Assembly (NCBI RefSeq): GCF_003545715.1
Contig: NZ_QVNU01000001.1
Coordinates: 992,001-1,056,000 of the forward strand
Reading direction: 5' to 3'
Length of the DNA: 64,000 bases
Source of the DNA: Taibaiella koreensis
GTDB taxonomy: Bacteria > Bacteroidota > Bacteroidia > Chitinophagales > Chitinophagaceae
A program made the translations under genes and the position numbers. Shown here piece after piece: positions 16,800-25,485 of the stretch. Each line of letters opens with the position of its first letter. Positions within the stretch are counted from its first letter, which is position 1. Under the pieces are notes generated by a model. That model was not told the DNA's origin, did no database searches, and was given only the letters and a program-made list of their open reading frames with translations.

Positions 16800-17075
16800 G
16801 AACAAATCAAATCGTTCTTCTCTGGAATATTGCTTAACCCTATGCATCGTTGGATTCAAAGGTTGGCCCAATCAATTTTTCCCGGGCTACTTCCGATAAA
16901 GTTGGAAATAAGAAGACGAATTGGATAAATTATGCTGGTCCCAATGCGGATATTAGCATTCTTTATACAATTGGTGAACGACTATTCATTATCTTTGTGC
17001 TTTCATGGTGATAGGGTTTATAGGGGCTGGCTCATTCTTGGGCTGGCTTTCCTTTTTTAACCCCATTTCTTACCT

Positions 17076-17330
17076 TCAGGGCAGCTGCAATTGCTGCCGG
17101 GTAATGCTGAGCAATTCCATGTCAATATCGGCCAGGGACAGATCCCCGTGATCGTTGAGAATTTGCTGGTATAAACCGTCCAATGCTTCCAGTGTTGAAG
17201 GGATGAAATCGTCGAAGTATACGACACGCTCCTGGGTATCTTCACTGCTGCCATCAAAACGAAATAAGGGTCCTTGTGCCAGCCTCGTGCTGATCGCCTG
17301 CTCCAGCAGACGGCTCACCTGCTCTTTCAT
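17076..17330 (-). CDS. Unknown small protein (84 residues)
   Basis: I recognise no family. From the ATG at 17330 the sequence MKEQVSRLLEQAISTRLAQ suggests an N-terminal helix, followed by an acidic central part (SSEDTQERVVYFDDFIPSTLEALDGLYQQILNDHGDLSLADIDMELLSI). A longer frame starting at 17372 exists but adds a less protein-like leader. No terminator or promoter is obvious. It lies alone in the gene-poor region, so it may be a real small gene or chance. Confidence 0.4.
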   Translation of the reverse strand: MKEQVSRLLEQAISTRLAQGPLFRFDGSSEDTQERVVYFDDFIPSTLEALDGLYQQILNDHGDLSLADIDMELLSITRQQLQLP

Positions 17331-17567
17331 ATTGCTCTTTTTATCGTTCCCGGGCATAACCTGCATTACCAAAACAGGGCCTGGATATTGGTTTTATCAT
17401 GCTGTTCTTGTGGGCAAAACAGGCTTCAAATGTACATTTCCGCGTGTGCAGCTGCAACCCCCATTTTCGTACCCCCTCTTTAGTGTCTTTTAAAAGTTTC
17501 ATTTTTGTTAAAATGTACCTGGAAAAGTTACTGTTTTTTACCTGTATTTTCCTGTCAATCTCCTTCT

Positions 17568-17575
17568 TACCTTTG
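17568..17575 (+). promoter_or_regulatory. -7 element before the 37-residue membrane protein
   Basis: TACCTTTG matches TAnnTTTG; a T-rich TATTTTCC lies at the -33 position instead of TTTG. The ATG of the small protein is 57 bases downstream. Confidence 0.45.
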
Positions 17576-17631
17576 TGATACTGAAAGCAATATCACCTGT
17601 TACCCGCTTGCAAAAGCAAAAACCACAGGAT

Positions 17632-17745
17632 ATGGATAAGGAATTTATTAACAGTAATCAGTTGATCGCCCTGTTAACAATAGGGGTCCTGGCCCTTATC
17701 GTTTGGCTGGCAGTTTACATTCCTATTTCGGAATTTACCATGTAG
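17632..17745 (+). CDS. Putative small single-pass membrane protein (37 residues)
   Basis: The frame starts MDKEFINSNQLIALLT and continues into one uninterrupted hydrophobic helix (about residues 10-32: LIALLTIGVLALIVWLAVYIPI), then SEFTM and a stop. A charged N-terminus followed by a single membrane helix is typical of real small membrane proteins. It has its own -7 box (17568-17575), and a long inverted repeat with a T tail (17848-17927) lies about 100 bases downstream, so promoter, gene and terminator are in order. No homologue is recognised; function unknown. Confidence 0.45.
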   Translation: MDKEFINSNQLIALLTIGVLALIVWLAVYIPISEFTM

Positions 17746-17847
17746 ATCTCCGAACGGATAAATTAGCCGCTTTGACCTGTCTGTAGCCCTTACGGTTACA
17801 GGTGATCGTTGTCGCCGTGCTCAGCTGATCTAAGAAATGAAATATAC

Positions 17848-17927
17848 ATTCCTGTCCCTGATACGGATTTGCCTCCTCTTTTTACGGTTCTTGAAGGGGT
17901 AAGGACGGTTAGGGACAGGAATTTTTT
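17848..17927 (+). terminator. Terminator-like inverted repeat with a long loop
   Basis: ATTCCTGTCCCT (17848-17859) and AGGGACAGGAAT (17911-17922) are perfect 12-bp arms separated by 51 bases and followed by six T. It may end the transcript of the small membrane protein at 17632-17745. Confidence 0.5.
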
Positions 17928-18451
17928 AATGGTGACAAGATCATAGGATGGCCGCCGCAGTGCCGTTGTCGCACTTCGTACATTGGAATTACGTAGCTAT
18001 CGTTGTCATTGAAGCGTTCACGGCCCGTCTTGTCCGGCAAGCCGGTCGGAACGCGCCAGCGGTCTGAACGGTGGCTGAAAGTATATAGCGTGTTTAAACT
18101 TGTTTTGTTTTGCTCCTCCGGGAGCAATTATGGTTTATCTGGTTTGTCTACACCTCTTTTGTCCCTATAGGACAATTTCAGGGCTGCTTATTTTTTTGCT
18201 ATAGACCTTAGTCCCTGCAGGCAATGTTATTAAACTAACCCATGGTTGTGTCCCCATAGCATTAAGGGCCTCTATGGCGCCCGCATCAATGAGCATGATA
18301 CAGTTCCGGTGTAGTCGGTCCTATGTTGAGCATTGATGTTCCCCATAGAACGAACACTTTTTGCCATGATCTGAGACTTTTGAATAATTGTTCCATTCCC
18401 TCAACTTTTCTGCTTGATCCCTGTCGTACTTCCGTGCACAGCTATATGCAA

Positions 18452-18483
18452 ACAAGCCCGCAAGATCATGCGGGCTTGTTTAA
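18452..18483. terminator. Bidirectional intrinsic terminator
   Basis: Perfect 11-bp stem ACAAGCCCGCA (18452-18462) / TGCGGGCTTGT (18469-18479) with a 6-base loop and short T runs on both sides. It closes the leftward T9SS gene that ends at 18504. Confidence 0.7.
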
Positions 18484-18503
18484 GCTTTATCCGGATGGCA
18501 GGT

Positions 18504-19343
18504 TTATTGTTTGATAAACGGCATCATGCCTTTGCCATACTTTAGAAAGTACATACCCGGGGCAAGCTGTTGCAGGTCATGCTTCTGCTCTTTGATGGAG
18601 AAAGCCGCTCTTACCTTTCCCGTTATGTCTATGATCTGTCCTTCATCCGATACCAGCTTTTCTTTACCGGTATATTCCCAATGCAGGGTTTGTTGTACAG
18701 GATTGGGGTAGATCTTCCAGGAAGCCCGGTCCATAACGGTTTCGTCGATCGAAGTGGTGGTTGCCTTTACATTAAAGTTGTCCACTGCGGCGGTAAACCA
18801 GTTCTGGTACGAAGTGTAATGAAAGGCAAGATAAGCCTGGCCGGTAGTCGGTGGGACAACGATATTGTTCGTATCCCTGAAGTTGTGATTGGCGCTGCTG
18901 TGCAGGCCAATGAGATTGGCCAGCAACACTTTTCCCGTGGCAGTTGCCGGGTCGGCGCTACCTTTGAGCAGGTACAGCTGTATGCTGTCGCCGGCCTGCA
19001 AGCCCATGATGGAGTAGACATTGATCTTGAAAGATACCTTGGCTCCTGTGCTCAAATTCAGGGAAGGCGAAACCGACCAGTCGTTGGTCAGTTGTGTCTC
19101 GACGCCGTCCATCGGGTATTGATGGAATAAGCAATCGGGCGCCGAAGGCGGAACGATAGCGCCGTCGGGCGCTTCAGAAAGATACTTCCACGAGTGAACA
19201 CTGTTGTAGCCTTTCCGGAAGGCTTGCCAGCCGGCCTTTTGCGCGGTGTTGTCGAAGTTGCTGGAATAAGGGAGCGGGGTTTGCGCTGATGCGGAAAGCC
19301 ATAGTCCGGTCACTACGCTAGTCAGGATAGCGATGCGTTTCAT
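18504..19343 (-). CDS. Secreted protein with T9SS type A sorting domain
   Basis: A 279-residue exported protein: N-terminal signal peptide (MKRIAILTSVVTGLWLSASAQ), a central jelly-roll-like region starting PLPYSSNFDNTAQKAGWQAF that resembles the choice-of-anchor J / cleaved-adhesin type, and a C-terminal type A sorting signal (WKIYPNPVQQTLHWEYTG ... DLQQLAPGMYFLKYGKG). T9SS cargo is moved across the outer membrane and the C-terminal domain is removed or anchored. The function of the central domain is unknown; binding to surfaces or glycans is possible. A bidirectional terminator follows the stop. Confidence 0.85.
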   Translation of the reverse strand: MKRIAILTSVVTGLWLSASAQTPLPYSSNFDNTAQKAGWQAFRKGYNSVHSWKYLSEAPDGAIVPPSAPDCLFHQYPMDGVETQLTNDWSVSPSLNLSTGAKVSFKINVYSIMGLQAGDSIQLYLLKGSADPATATGKVLLANLIGLHSSANHNFRDTNNIVVPPTTGQAYLAFHYTSYQNWFTAAVDNFNVKATTTSIDETVMDRASWKIYPNPVQQTLHWEYTGKEKLVSDEGQIIDITGKVRAAFSIKEQKHDLQQLAPGMYFLKYGKGMMPFIKQ

Positions 19344-19478
19344 GTTGCCTGTCTTTTTGTGGTTAGAGATTAAATTGGTTTAGGTCAATAGCCCGATAAG
19401 ACCCGGCCGCTTTCCGGAAACGTTGGCCTGCAGCGATTGCGATATCCTGCTGTTTTAAGTTTGCCCTGCAAAAGCAAA

Positions 19479-19498
19479 GGAGGGATAGATATCCCTCC
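19479..19498 (-). terminator. Terminator of the 610-residue T9SS gene
   Basis: GGAGGGAT and ATCCCTCC form a perfect 8-bp stem with a 4-base loop; on the minus strand it is followed by TTTGCTTTTG. It lies 55 bases beyond the stop of the leftward gene. Confidence 0.6.
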
Positions 19499-19553
19499 TG
19501 TAGTTGAACCAGGTTCAGCAATAGCTTCCGGCATCGCAAGCCCTGCGCTGCTT

Positions 19554-21386
19554 TTACTGCTTTACAAAAATACCTTTGGCCCGGGTGTGGTCGAATTGAA
19601 GTGTATAGTGATAAGCACCCGGAGCCAGCTGTCCCACCGGCACCGTGGCGTGGCCCTCATGGCCTATGGTTTGCTGCAATACGGTCCTGCCCATAACATC
19701 TACTATTGAAAGCCTGGCCTGGCCATAAGCCTGCTGCCATTCGAGATGGATTACCTGCGTAGCTGGGTTGGGGTACAGCGTCGCAGTTACAGCCGCTTTG
19801 GCTTCATCGATACCAGTAGGCTTATATACACCGTTGAAGCAATTGCCATCGTAGTCGGGAAAGAAATCATTGACCGAATAGCTGGCGCCGGATTGATAGA
19901 ACGGGAAGGGCATATTGGATTGCGGTCCGCCTATGCCTACCGGCCGCAGGAAGCTGCTGATACCGCAATCGTTTGTCCACAGGCAACCGGTAACCTCTCC
20001 TTTATCGGTAGTGCGTACAAATTTCATGTTCAGTGTATTGGCAGCGGTGTTCCATACCGGCGCTGACAAAACAATGTCCTTGGTCACGCTGTAATCGCGT
20101 ACGGCTGTTACCGGTGTCCAGGCATTATTGCTACGATAGCCGCCCAGGCTGAAATAGGAATTGGTAAGCGAGCTGCTACCTGTGCCGTTAAAGGAAAGTA
20201 TGGTATTCCAGAAAACGGGGTTTACATTAATGGTGCCGCCAGCCATACTGAGCTGCAGCATCGCAAGGAAAGGATTGATGTTGTTCATCGAAGTCGCCGG
20301 AAAGCTGTTGCAGCGGCGGTTGCTGGTAAAACCATTAAGAATTACATTCTGATCTGCCGAAGCATCGGGCAGCACGTTTATGCCCCAGGCATAATCATAG
20401 CTGTTGAATTGCCAGCGGCTATTGCCGGGATAAGGCACCAGCGCATTGTTGACGCCAGTAATGTGGACGAACATAGGCATGGCCGAAGGCTGGGGTAGTG
20501 TGTAATGGGCATACACATTTCCGAAGACATACAAATTACCCGTCGACAAATCCTCTGCTACGTCGAAGCTGCTCTCGTAGCCATAAGGATAAGGAACACC
20601 GAAATGAACCGCATAAATGTCATTAAGCGTAGCCGGATCGATCACCCGGTTCATCATCGGGCCGCCATTGACGCTACCACCTACCCAGATGCCGCTGCTC
20701 ACGGTCTTCATACGGGTAGCCATATCGTAGTCGTAAGAAGATATGACAGGACTGGAAAAATAGTGGACATCGATCACGGCATTGGCGTTCACATCAAACT
20801 TCAGCACAAAGCCTTCTTTTGGCGTGCTGAGATCGGGTGTGGAACCGGGACCGCCATTGGTTACGTAGCCGCAGATGAACAGCTCGGCATCGCTGTACTT
20901 AAGGCTGCTAAGCGGGTACATACTGGGATACGAAGGGTCGGCGCTATTGATCACCGTGCTCATCATCAAGTTGCCGGCCAGGTCCTGAGTAATGACCTCT
21001 ATACCATTGGGTCCACCGGTGAGCCCTTCTCTTCCGGCAACTGTAACCGAATTGCCATTGAAAAGGTGTACGCCTACAGGGCGCTGGTCATAGTCAGGAT
21101 CATCGACCACTTTGGCAGCGACCAGGTTGCCTATGTTATCAAAGTGCAGCCAATGCACAGCATTGTTATTTGCTGCCCCGGCATAATTGAACACGGTACC
21201 GGCCATCAGGTATTCGTCTCTGCCTTCAATGGCAGCGACGGCGTAATGCTTCTGATCGTAAGCATTGTAAAAAAGTGCATGCTCGCCGTCAAACTGCGCA
21301 TGGGCGGCGCTTAGCGTTAGGCTGGAAAGGAGGAGCAATGTGCCGTGGCGCCTGCGCCAGGCATTGCTGGATAGGAATGGATGCAT
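19554..21386 (-). CDS. Large secreted protein with T9SS type A sorting domain
   Basis: A 610-residue exported protein. The ATG at 21386 starts MHPFLSSNAWRRRHGTLLLL and gives a signal peptide ending AAHAQ; the frame is open further upstream but without a better signal. The body contains repeated strand-turn units with AAxEG/GxDEYLMAGTV-like and FIVGN-like elements typical of Bacteroidetes secreted beta-propeller-like proteins, but no catalytic motif. The C-terminus is a type A sorting domain: ATLYPNPATQVIHLEW ... LSIVDVMGRTVLQQ ... VGQLAPGAYHYTLQF. It is followed by a terminator and then the other T9SS type A gene. Confidence 0.85.
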   Translation of the reverse strand: MHPFLSSNAWRRRHGTLLLLSSLTLSAAHAQFDGEHALFYNAYDQKHYAVAAIEGRDEYLMAGTVFNYAGAANNNAVHWLHFDNIGNLVAAKVVDDPDYDQRPVGVHLFNGNSVTVAGREGLTGGPNGIEVITQDLAGNLMMSTVINSADPSYPSMYPLSSLKYSDAELFICGYVTNGGPGSTPDLSTPKEGFVLKFDVNANAVIDVHYFSSPVISSYDYDMATRMKTVSSGIWVGGSVNGGPMMNRVIDPATLNDIYAVHFGVPYPYGYESSFDVAEDLSTGNLYVFGNVYAHYTLPQPSAMPMFVHITGVNNALVPYPGNSRWQFNSYDYAWGINVLPDASADQNVILNGFTSNRRCNSFPATSMNNINPFLAMLQLSMAGGTINVNPVFWNTILSFNGTGSSSLTNSYFSLGGYRSNNAWTPVTAVRDYSVTKDIVLSAPVWNTAANTLNMKFVRTTDKGEVTGCLWTNDCGISSFLRPVGIGGPQSNMPFPFYQSGASYSVNDFFPDYDGNCFNGVYKPTGIDEAKAAVTATLYPNPATQVIHLEWQQAYGQARLSIVDVMGRTVLQQTIGHEGHATVPVGQLAPGAYHYTLQFDHTRAKGIFVKQ

Positions 21387-21599
21387 AGTCGATTGGTTTT
21401 GGTTTGGTTTTTGGGGAATAGCAAAAGAAGAGGCTTTGCCGGTAGCCTGAAACAAAGATTGTTGTTCCTTTTTAAAAATCCTATAGGTAAATGGCGCTGA
21501 TTTTAAGCGGCTTTTATCTATGTATATTTTGAATCCGGATAATTTCTGCCAGCAGAAGACTGGTGTAAATACCAGGAGGCGGTATTTTGGGCGATGTGC

Positions 21600-21812
21600 T
21601 TAATATAAAGTCCCCGAAAGGGCCCAGTCTTCCATCAGCGCCGACCACGATGGATACAGCAGGAAATGGTCTTGTCCTATTATTGCGATCTGTACTTTGC
21701 CTGTGGCTCTGAAATAGGTAATGCGCAGCATATAGGCGCTGCCAGGTTTTAGTTGGCCCACGGCCTCGTCCCCCCGGAACAAGGCCGTGATCTGTTCAAA
21801 TATGATAGGCAT
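21600..21812 (-). CDS. Unknown small protein (70 residues)
   Basis: From the ATG at 21812 the protein reads MPIIFEQITALFRGDEAVGQ, then KPGSAYMLRITYFRATGKVQIAIIGQDHFLLYPSWSALMEDW. It looks like a small beta-rich soluble protein. A longer frame reaches 22016, but the extra 68 residues are basic, cysteine-containing and unlike a protein N-terminus, so I prefer the internal start. No family recognised. Confidence 0.45.
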   Translation of the reverse strand: MPIIFEQITALFRGDEAVGQLKPGSAYMLRITYFRATGKVQIAIIGQDHFLLYPSWSALMEDWALSGTLY

Positions 21813-22118
21813 GGTTTTGGGGTGGTTTACGCAAGCACAAAGCCACCCTGTTAAGAGTGGCGCAACAGTCGACAAGCCATTTTTCTTGCTGCTGTATAAC
21901 AGCGAAAGTCGTGTATTGTTTTTGCACGGTTGCAGGTTTTCAGCAGCCTTTAAACCGGATAAAAAACAGGTGTTTGTAGCTGTATGTTCCCGGCGCCGTT
22001 TTCCATACAGACGCAATGCAGGCGTGCCGGGCAGGCATGTCTGTGAAAAATTAGCCTGGAATTAATCCCTTTTTAGATGTAAAAAGCGTTAATTGCAGTT
22101 ATAAAAATCCTCTTTAAA

Positions 22119-22547
22119 ATGGCAAAAATGAATCCCTATCTGAACTTCGACGGTAAGACCGAAGAAGCGTTCAACTTTTACAAATCTGTTTTTGGCGGCG
22201 AGTTCCTGGCGGTACACCGCATGAGCGAAGCCCCGGGTACCGAAAATCTCCCGGAAGACGAACGCAACCGGATCATGCACATCTCGCTGCCTGTAGACGA
22301 GCATACCGTGCTTATGGCTTCAGACATTGTGCCTTCGATGGGACATACGCTTACTGAAGGCAACGGTGTGCATATTTCACTGGCGCCTTCGAGCCGCGAA
22401 GAGGCCGACAAGCTGTTCCATGGCCTTTCTGAAGGTGGCAAAGTGGAAATGCCTATCGGCGACACTTTCTGGGGTGCTTATTTCGGCAGCTTCAAGGACC
22501 GCTATGGCATTTACTGGATGGTTAACTATCAAAATCAACCACAATAA
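22119..22547 (+). CDS. VOC-family protein, PhnB/YjdN-like
   Basis: A 142-residue glyoxalase-fold protein. It begins NPYLNFDGKTEEAFNFYKSVFGGEF, the diagnostic start of the PhnB-like (3-demethylubiquinone-methyltransferase-like) group, and ends WGAYFGSFKDRYGIYWMVNY. Members have two beta-alpha-beta-beta-beta modules that pair into a cup, often without a full metal site; the biochemical role of this group is unclear. The gene is followed by an intrinsic terminator. Confidence 0.9.
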   Translation: MAKMNPYLNFDGKTEEAFNFYKSVFGGEFLAVHRMSEAPGTENLPEDERNRIMHISLPVDEHTVLMASDIVPSMGHTLTEGNGVHISLAPSSREEADKLFHGLSEGGKVEMPIGDTFWGAYFGSFKDRYGIYWMVNYQNQPQ

Positions 22548-22568
22548 AATAAGGTTACCCTGTTTTCG

Positions 22569-22595
22569 TCCCTCCCCTCTAGGGAGGGATTTTTT
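22569..22595 (+). terminator. Intrinsic terminator after the VOC gene
   Basis: TCCCTCC (22569-22575) pairs with GGAGGGA (22583-22589), followed by six T. Confidence 0.7.
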
Positions 22596-22640
22596 ATGCC
22601 GGTGACCGGGTACTATTGGGAAAAATTTAAAGTGCTTCTG

Positions 22641-22672
22641 TTGCCCCGGATCAGGGAAACCGGTTATATTCG
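22641..22672 (+). promoter_or_regulatory. Candidate promoter of the MoxR-VWA cluster
   Basis: TTG (22641-22643), 21 bases, TATATTCG (22665-22672), one mismatch to TAnnTTTG. It is 24 bases ahead of the first gene and downstream of a terminator, so the five genes can form one transcript. Confidence 0.4.
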
Positions 22673-22695
22673 CCAGGCAATACCTATCATCTTTT

Positions 22696-24006
22696 ATGCA
22701 GTATAGTACCGAGCAGATTCTGCAAATGGCTCCCGATACCCCGGCAGCCAAGGCCGGACAGCAATTGGCAAGCAATGCCAAATGGTTGTTGAAGGCCGTT
22801 AATGAAAAGGCCTTATGGGGCGATTGCCAGGGCAGCGGCAAGACTCCTTACCGCACCATGGTCGACCTGGATAATATTGCCTTCAAATGCTCCTGTCCCA
22901 GCCGTAAATTTCCCTGCAAACATGGTCTTGGCCTGATGCTGCTCTACGTGCAGCAACCTGATGTATTTACAGTGGAAGCTTCGCTGCCCGATACGGTGGC
23001 CGAATGGCTGAGCCGGCGGGGCGCCAGGGAAGCGGCAAAGGACGAGAAGGTACAAAAACCCGTAGATGAGGCTGCTCAGGAAAAGCGGATACAGGCTCGT
23101 GAGAAAAAGGTGCTGGCCGGCATCGAAGAATTGCGCTATTGGCTTAAAGATGTTGTACGGACGGGCATCATGAATGTACCCCAGGATATCTACGGGTTCA
23201 ACCAAAGCATAACGGCGCGAATGGTCGATGCGCAGGCCGGCGGATTGGCCAACCAGCTGCGGCAGATCAACCGCATCGACTTTTTCCACGAAGGCTGGCA
23301 GCTGGCATTGCTGAAGCGGCTGTCTAAAATTTACCTCATCACAGAAGCCTTTGATCATAAGGAGCAGCTACCTCCGGAAATGGTGCAGGAGCTGCAGACC
23401 CTTATCGGCTGGACCCAAAGCAAGGAAGAGGTATTGCAGACTATGCCGGTCGAAGATACCTGGACGGTGCTCTCGATCACCTTAAGCGAAGAAGAACAGC
23501 TGCGCACAGAAAGGGTATGGCTATACGGTCATAACAGTAAGCGTTACGCCTTATTGCTGCAGTTCTATGCCGGCAACCAATCGCCGGAACATCTTTGGGT
23601 AAAGGGAATGCAGCTGCAGGCAGCGATCGCTTATTTTCCGGGTGCTGCACCATTGCGTGCGCTGATCAAAAGCCACCAGTCGCTCTCCGTGCAGCCGATC
23701 GATATCGAGGTTGCCGGCGAGGTTACACAAATCTATGAACAGGTATCCGGAGCCTTGAGCGTGAATCCTTTCCTGACCCAATTTCCCTTTATATTGAACC
23801 GGGGCACACTCACCCGGCACGAGGGCCACTGGTGGTTTAAAGATGCTGCGAACCAGGCCATACCCTTGGCCAACACTACCGGTGAATGCTGGCGCATGCT
23901 GGCTTTTAGCCAGGGGAAACCCTGCTCGGCTTTTGGCATCTATGAAGAAGAACGATTTGCCCTCCATACATTATGGTCGGATCATAAAAGCTGTTTTGTA
24001 TCATGA
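22696..24006 (+). CDS. SWIM zinc-finger protein
   Basis: A 436-residue protein. The SWIM motif CxC-x6-CxH is intact: C65, C67, C74 and H76 in FKCSCPSRKFPCKHGLGL. SWIM domains bind zinc and are thought to contact DNA or protein. The segment after it, about residues 110-140 (KVQKPVDEAAQEKRIQAREKKV), is highly charged and probably coiled coil, followed by a mostly helical region of unknown type. It is the first gene of the cluster; its end overlaps the DUF5691 gene start by 4 bases (ATGA), implying translational coupling and a 1:1 partnership. Confidence 0.88.
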   Translation: MQYSTEQILQMAPDTPAAKAGQQLASNAKWLLKAVNEKALWGDCQGSGKTPYRTMVDLDNIAFKCSCPSRKFPCKHGLGLMLLYVQQPDVFTVEASLPDTVAEWLSRRGAREAAKDEKVQKPVDEAAQEKRIQAREKKVLAGIEELRYWLKDVVRTGIMNVPQDIYGFNQSITARMVDAQAGGLANQLRQINRIDFFHEGWQLALLKRLSKIYLITEAFDHKEQLPPEMVQELQTLIGWTQSKEEVLQTMPVEDTWTVLSITLSEEEQLRTERVWLYGHNSKRYALLLQFYAGNQSPEHLWVKGMQLQAAIAYFPGAAPLRALIKSHQSLSVQPIDIEVAGEVTQIYEQVSGALSVNPFLTQFPFILNRGTLTRHEGHWWFKDAANQAIPLANTTGECWRMLAFSQGKPCSAFGIYEEERFALHTLWSDHKSCFVS

Positions 24007-25469
24007 TCGAACAAGAGATACTGAAAGCCGGTCTGCTGGGGACCGATAAATACATGCCGCTTCCGGTACCCGCGCTCGAAGATATAGGCGCCCGTATAAC
24101 GGCGCAGAACGATGGTAAGGAAGACCAGTTCCTGAAGCTGGCTGCGCTTACGCTGCTGTACCGGGAATGTGGCGCCACGCCGCAGGAGGTGACAGCCACA
24201 TTGCCTCCCTGCCCAGGTGAACCGGCGCAACCCGCCGGTAAAAGAACGGCTATGTTGCTGGAGCAGGCTTTGTCGGGCAAGGAAGAAGTGCTGTTGCACT
24301 ACCTTATCTTTCGCTGTAATCAAAGAAATGAAGTGGCGCCTTCAGCACTGGCGCCCGCACTGCTGGATAAGGCGCTAGAGCGACGTAAGACGGCCAGGTC
24401 CATAGTACAGGTATGCGGCGTGGCAGGGCAATGGCTGTGCAGCCTGAACGAAGACTGGGCAGTTTTGCTGGCAGATGCTGTGCCCGAAGAAGATATATGG
24501 GAGACCGGAAGCCTTGAACGCAGGAAAGAATACCTGACCGGTCTGAGACAGCGTGACCCCCAGGCGGCATTACAATTGCTGGCAGCATCAATAGGACAGG
24601 AAAATGCCGCGGCGCGCCAGGCATTCACCGAAGTGCTCCGTATCCGTCTTTCGCTGCAGGATGAATCGCTCCTCGAGCAGTTATTGAAAGATAAAAGCCA
24701 GAAGGTAAAAGAACTGGCCCTATCACTGCTGCAACAACTACAGGGTTCGGCGATCAACAGGCACTATCTCGACCAGGTATTGCGCATGGTCCGGATCAAA
24801 GAAGAACGCCACCTGCTGATTACTAAGAAAAAAGTACTGGCGATTGACGAGGCCGCCATGCCTGATGAGGCTATCTTTAAGACGGGTATCGCTAAAGTCA
24901 GCTCTGAAAAAGGCGTGAGCGATGGCTTGTACCTGTTGGGTCAGCTGCTCGCCTGCATTGATCCGGCAGTGTTGGCGGCGGCTTTGCACAGTACCGACCA
25001 GGAACTGATCAACTTACTGTTACTGCATAAGGAAGCGGCCACGCTGCAACCTTATCTCACCGAAAGTGTAGTCCGGTTTGGAAATGCCGCCTGGGCGCGA
25101 ACCTTGCTGCAGGCTAAGGTCGCCGATATCCGCTTACTGGATGCCTTGCCGGCCGGAGACCGCGTCGCCTTCTATGAGGCATTCCTTACGGCGCAGCATG
25201 TGGCGCCCCTGTTGGATCACTTGCTGGATGACGACTATACCTCCTTACCTACAACGCTTGCCGGAGCCTTGCTGGATCAGCTTTCCAGGCAGCCTTACAT
25301 AATCCAGCAGCAAGGATACCAGCGGCTGGCCCTGCATTTGCCCCCGGAAGTATATGATATGCTAAAAGGCCACCAGGACAAGCCCGGTGACGATTACCAG
25401 GCCAGGTACTTTAAGGCGCAGGCCATGGAAATGCTGCGTCAGATGGACTTTAAAAAAATGATCGATTAA
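24003..25469 (+). CDS. DUF5691-family helical-repeat protein
   Basis: A 488-residue protein that I place in DUF5691 from its length, sequence style and position next to a SWIM gene. It starts MIEQEILKAGLLGTDKYMPLP, the usual opening of this group. The body is nearly all alpha-helical with HEAT-like units (for example DESLLEQLLKDKSQKVKELALSLLQQL), suggesting a scaffold or adaptor. No catalytic motif is visible. Start overlaps the SWIM stop; the MoxR gene begins 16 bases after its stop. Confidence 0.75.
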   Translation: MIEQEILKAGLLGTDKYMPLPVPALEDIGARITAQNDGKEDQFLKLAALTLLYRECGATPQEVTATLPPCPGEPAQPAGKRTAMLLEQALSGKEEVLLHYLIFRCNQRNEVAPSALAPALLDKALERRKTARSIVQVCGVAGQWLCSLNEDWAVLLADAVPEEDIWETGSLERRKEYLTGLRQRDPQAALQLLAASIGQENAAARQAFTEVLRIRLSLQDESLLEQLLKDKSQKVKELALSLLQQLQGSAINRHYLDQVLRMVRIKEERHLLITKKKVLAIDEAAMPDEAIFKTGIAKVSSEKGVSDGLYLLGQLLACIDPAVLAAALHSTDQELINLLLLHKEAATLQPYLTESVVRFGNAAWARTLLQAKVADIRLLDALPAGDRVAFYEAFLTAQHVAPLLDHLLDDDYTSLPTTLAGALLDQLSRQPYIIQQQGYQRLALHLPPEVYDMLKGHQDKPGDDYQARYFKAQAMEMLRQMDFKKMID

Positions 25470-25485
25470 AAACGCCCTATACGAT

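Larger units (their letters stand above)
15243..17075. other. Gene-poor, AT-rich intergenic region (1.8 kb)
   Basis: No convincing protein gene. It contains a run of inverted repeats ending in a terminator-like hairpin (15821-16062), three copies of an ATCAAGCGGAA-like motif (16094-16145), a T/A-rich low-complexity stretch at about 16498-16575, a palindromic CTTGATCC / GGATCAAG hairpin (16695-16720) and a near-repeat of 18 bases (16650 and 16782). A 49-codon frame at 15378-15527 has no recognisable features. It may be a degraded region or hold untranslated RNA. Confidence 0.6.
17746..18503. other. Intergenic region with terminator-like repeats and no clear gene
   Basis: Holds a 12-bp inverted repeat with T tail (17848-17927), a loose inverted repeat CATCAATG / CATTGATG (about 18285-18338) and the hairpin at 18452-18479. 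The 72-codon frame on the minus strand at 17909-18127 overlaps the first inverted repeat and has no protein-like features. No tRNA or rRNA signature is seen. Confidence 0.6.

Noticed and set aside
17909-18127. 72-codon minus-strand frame
   Set aside because: Overlaps the terminator-like inverted repeat and has no protein-like signal.
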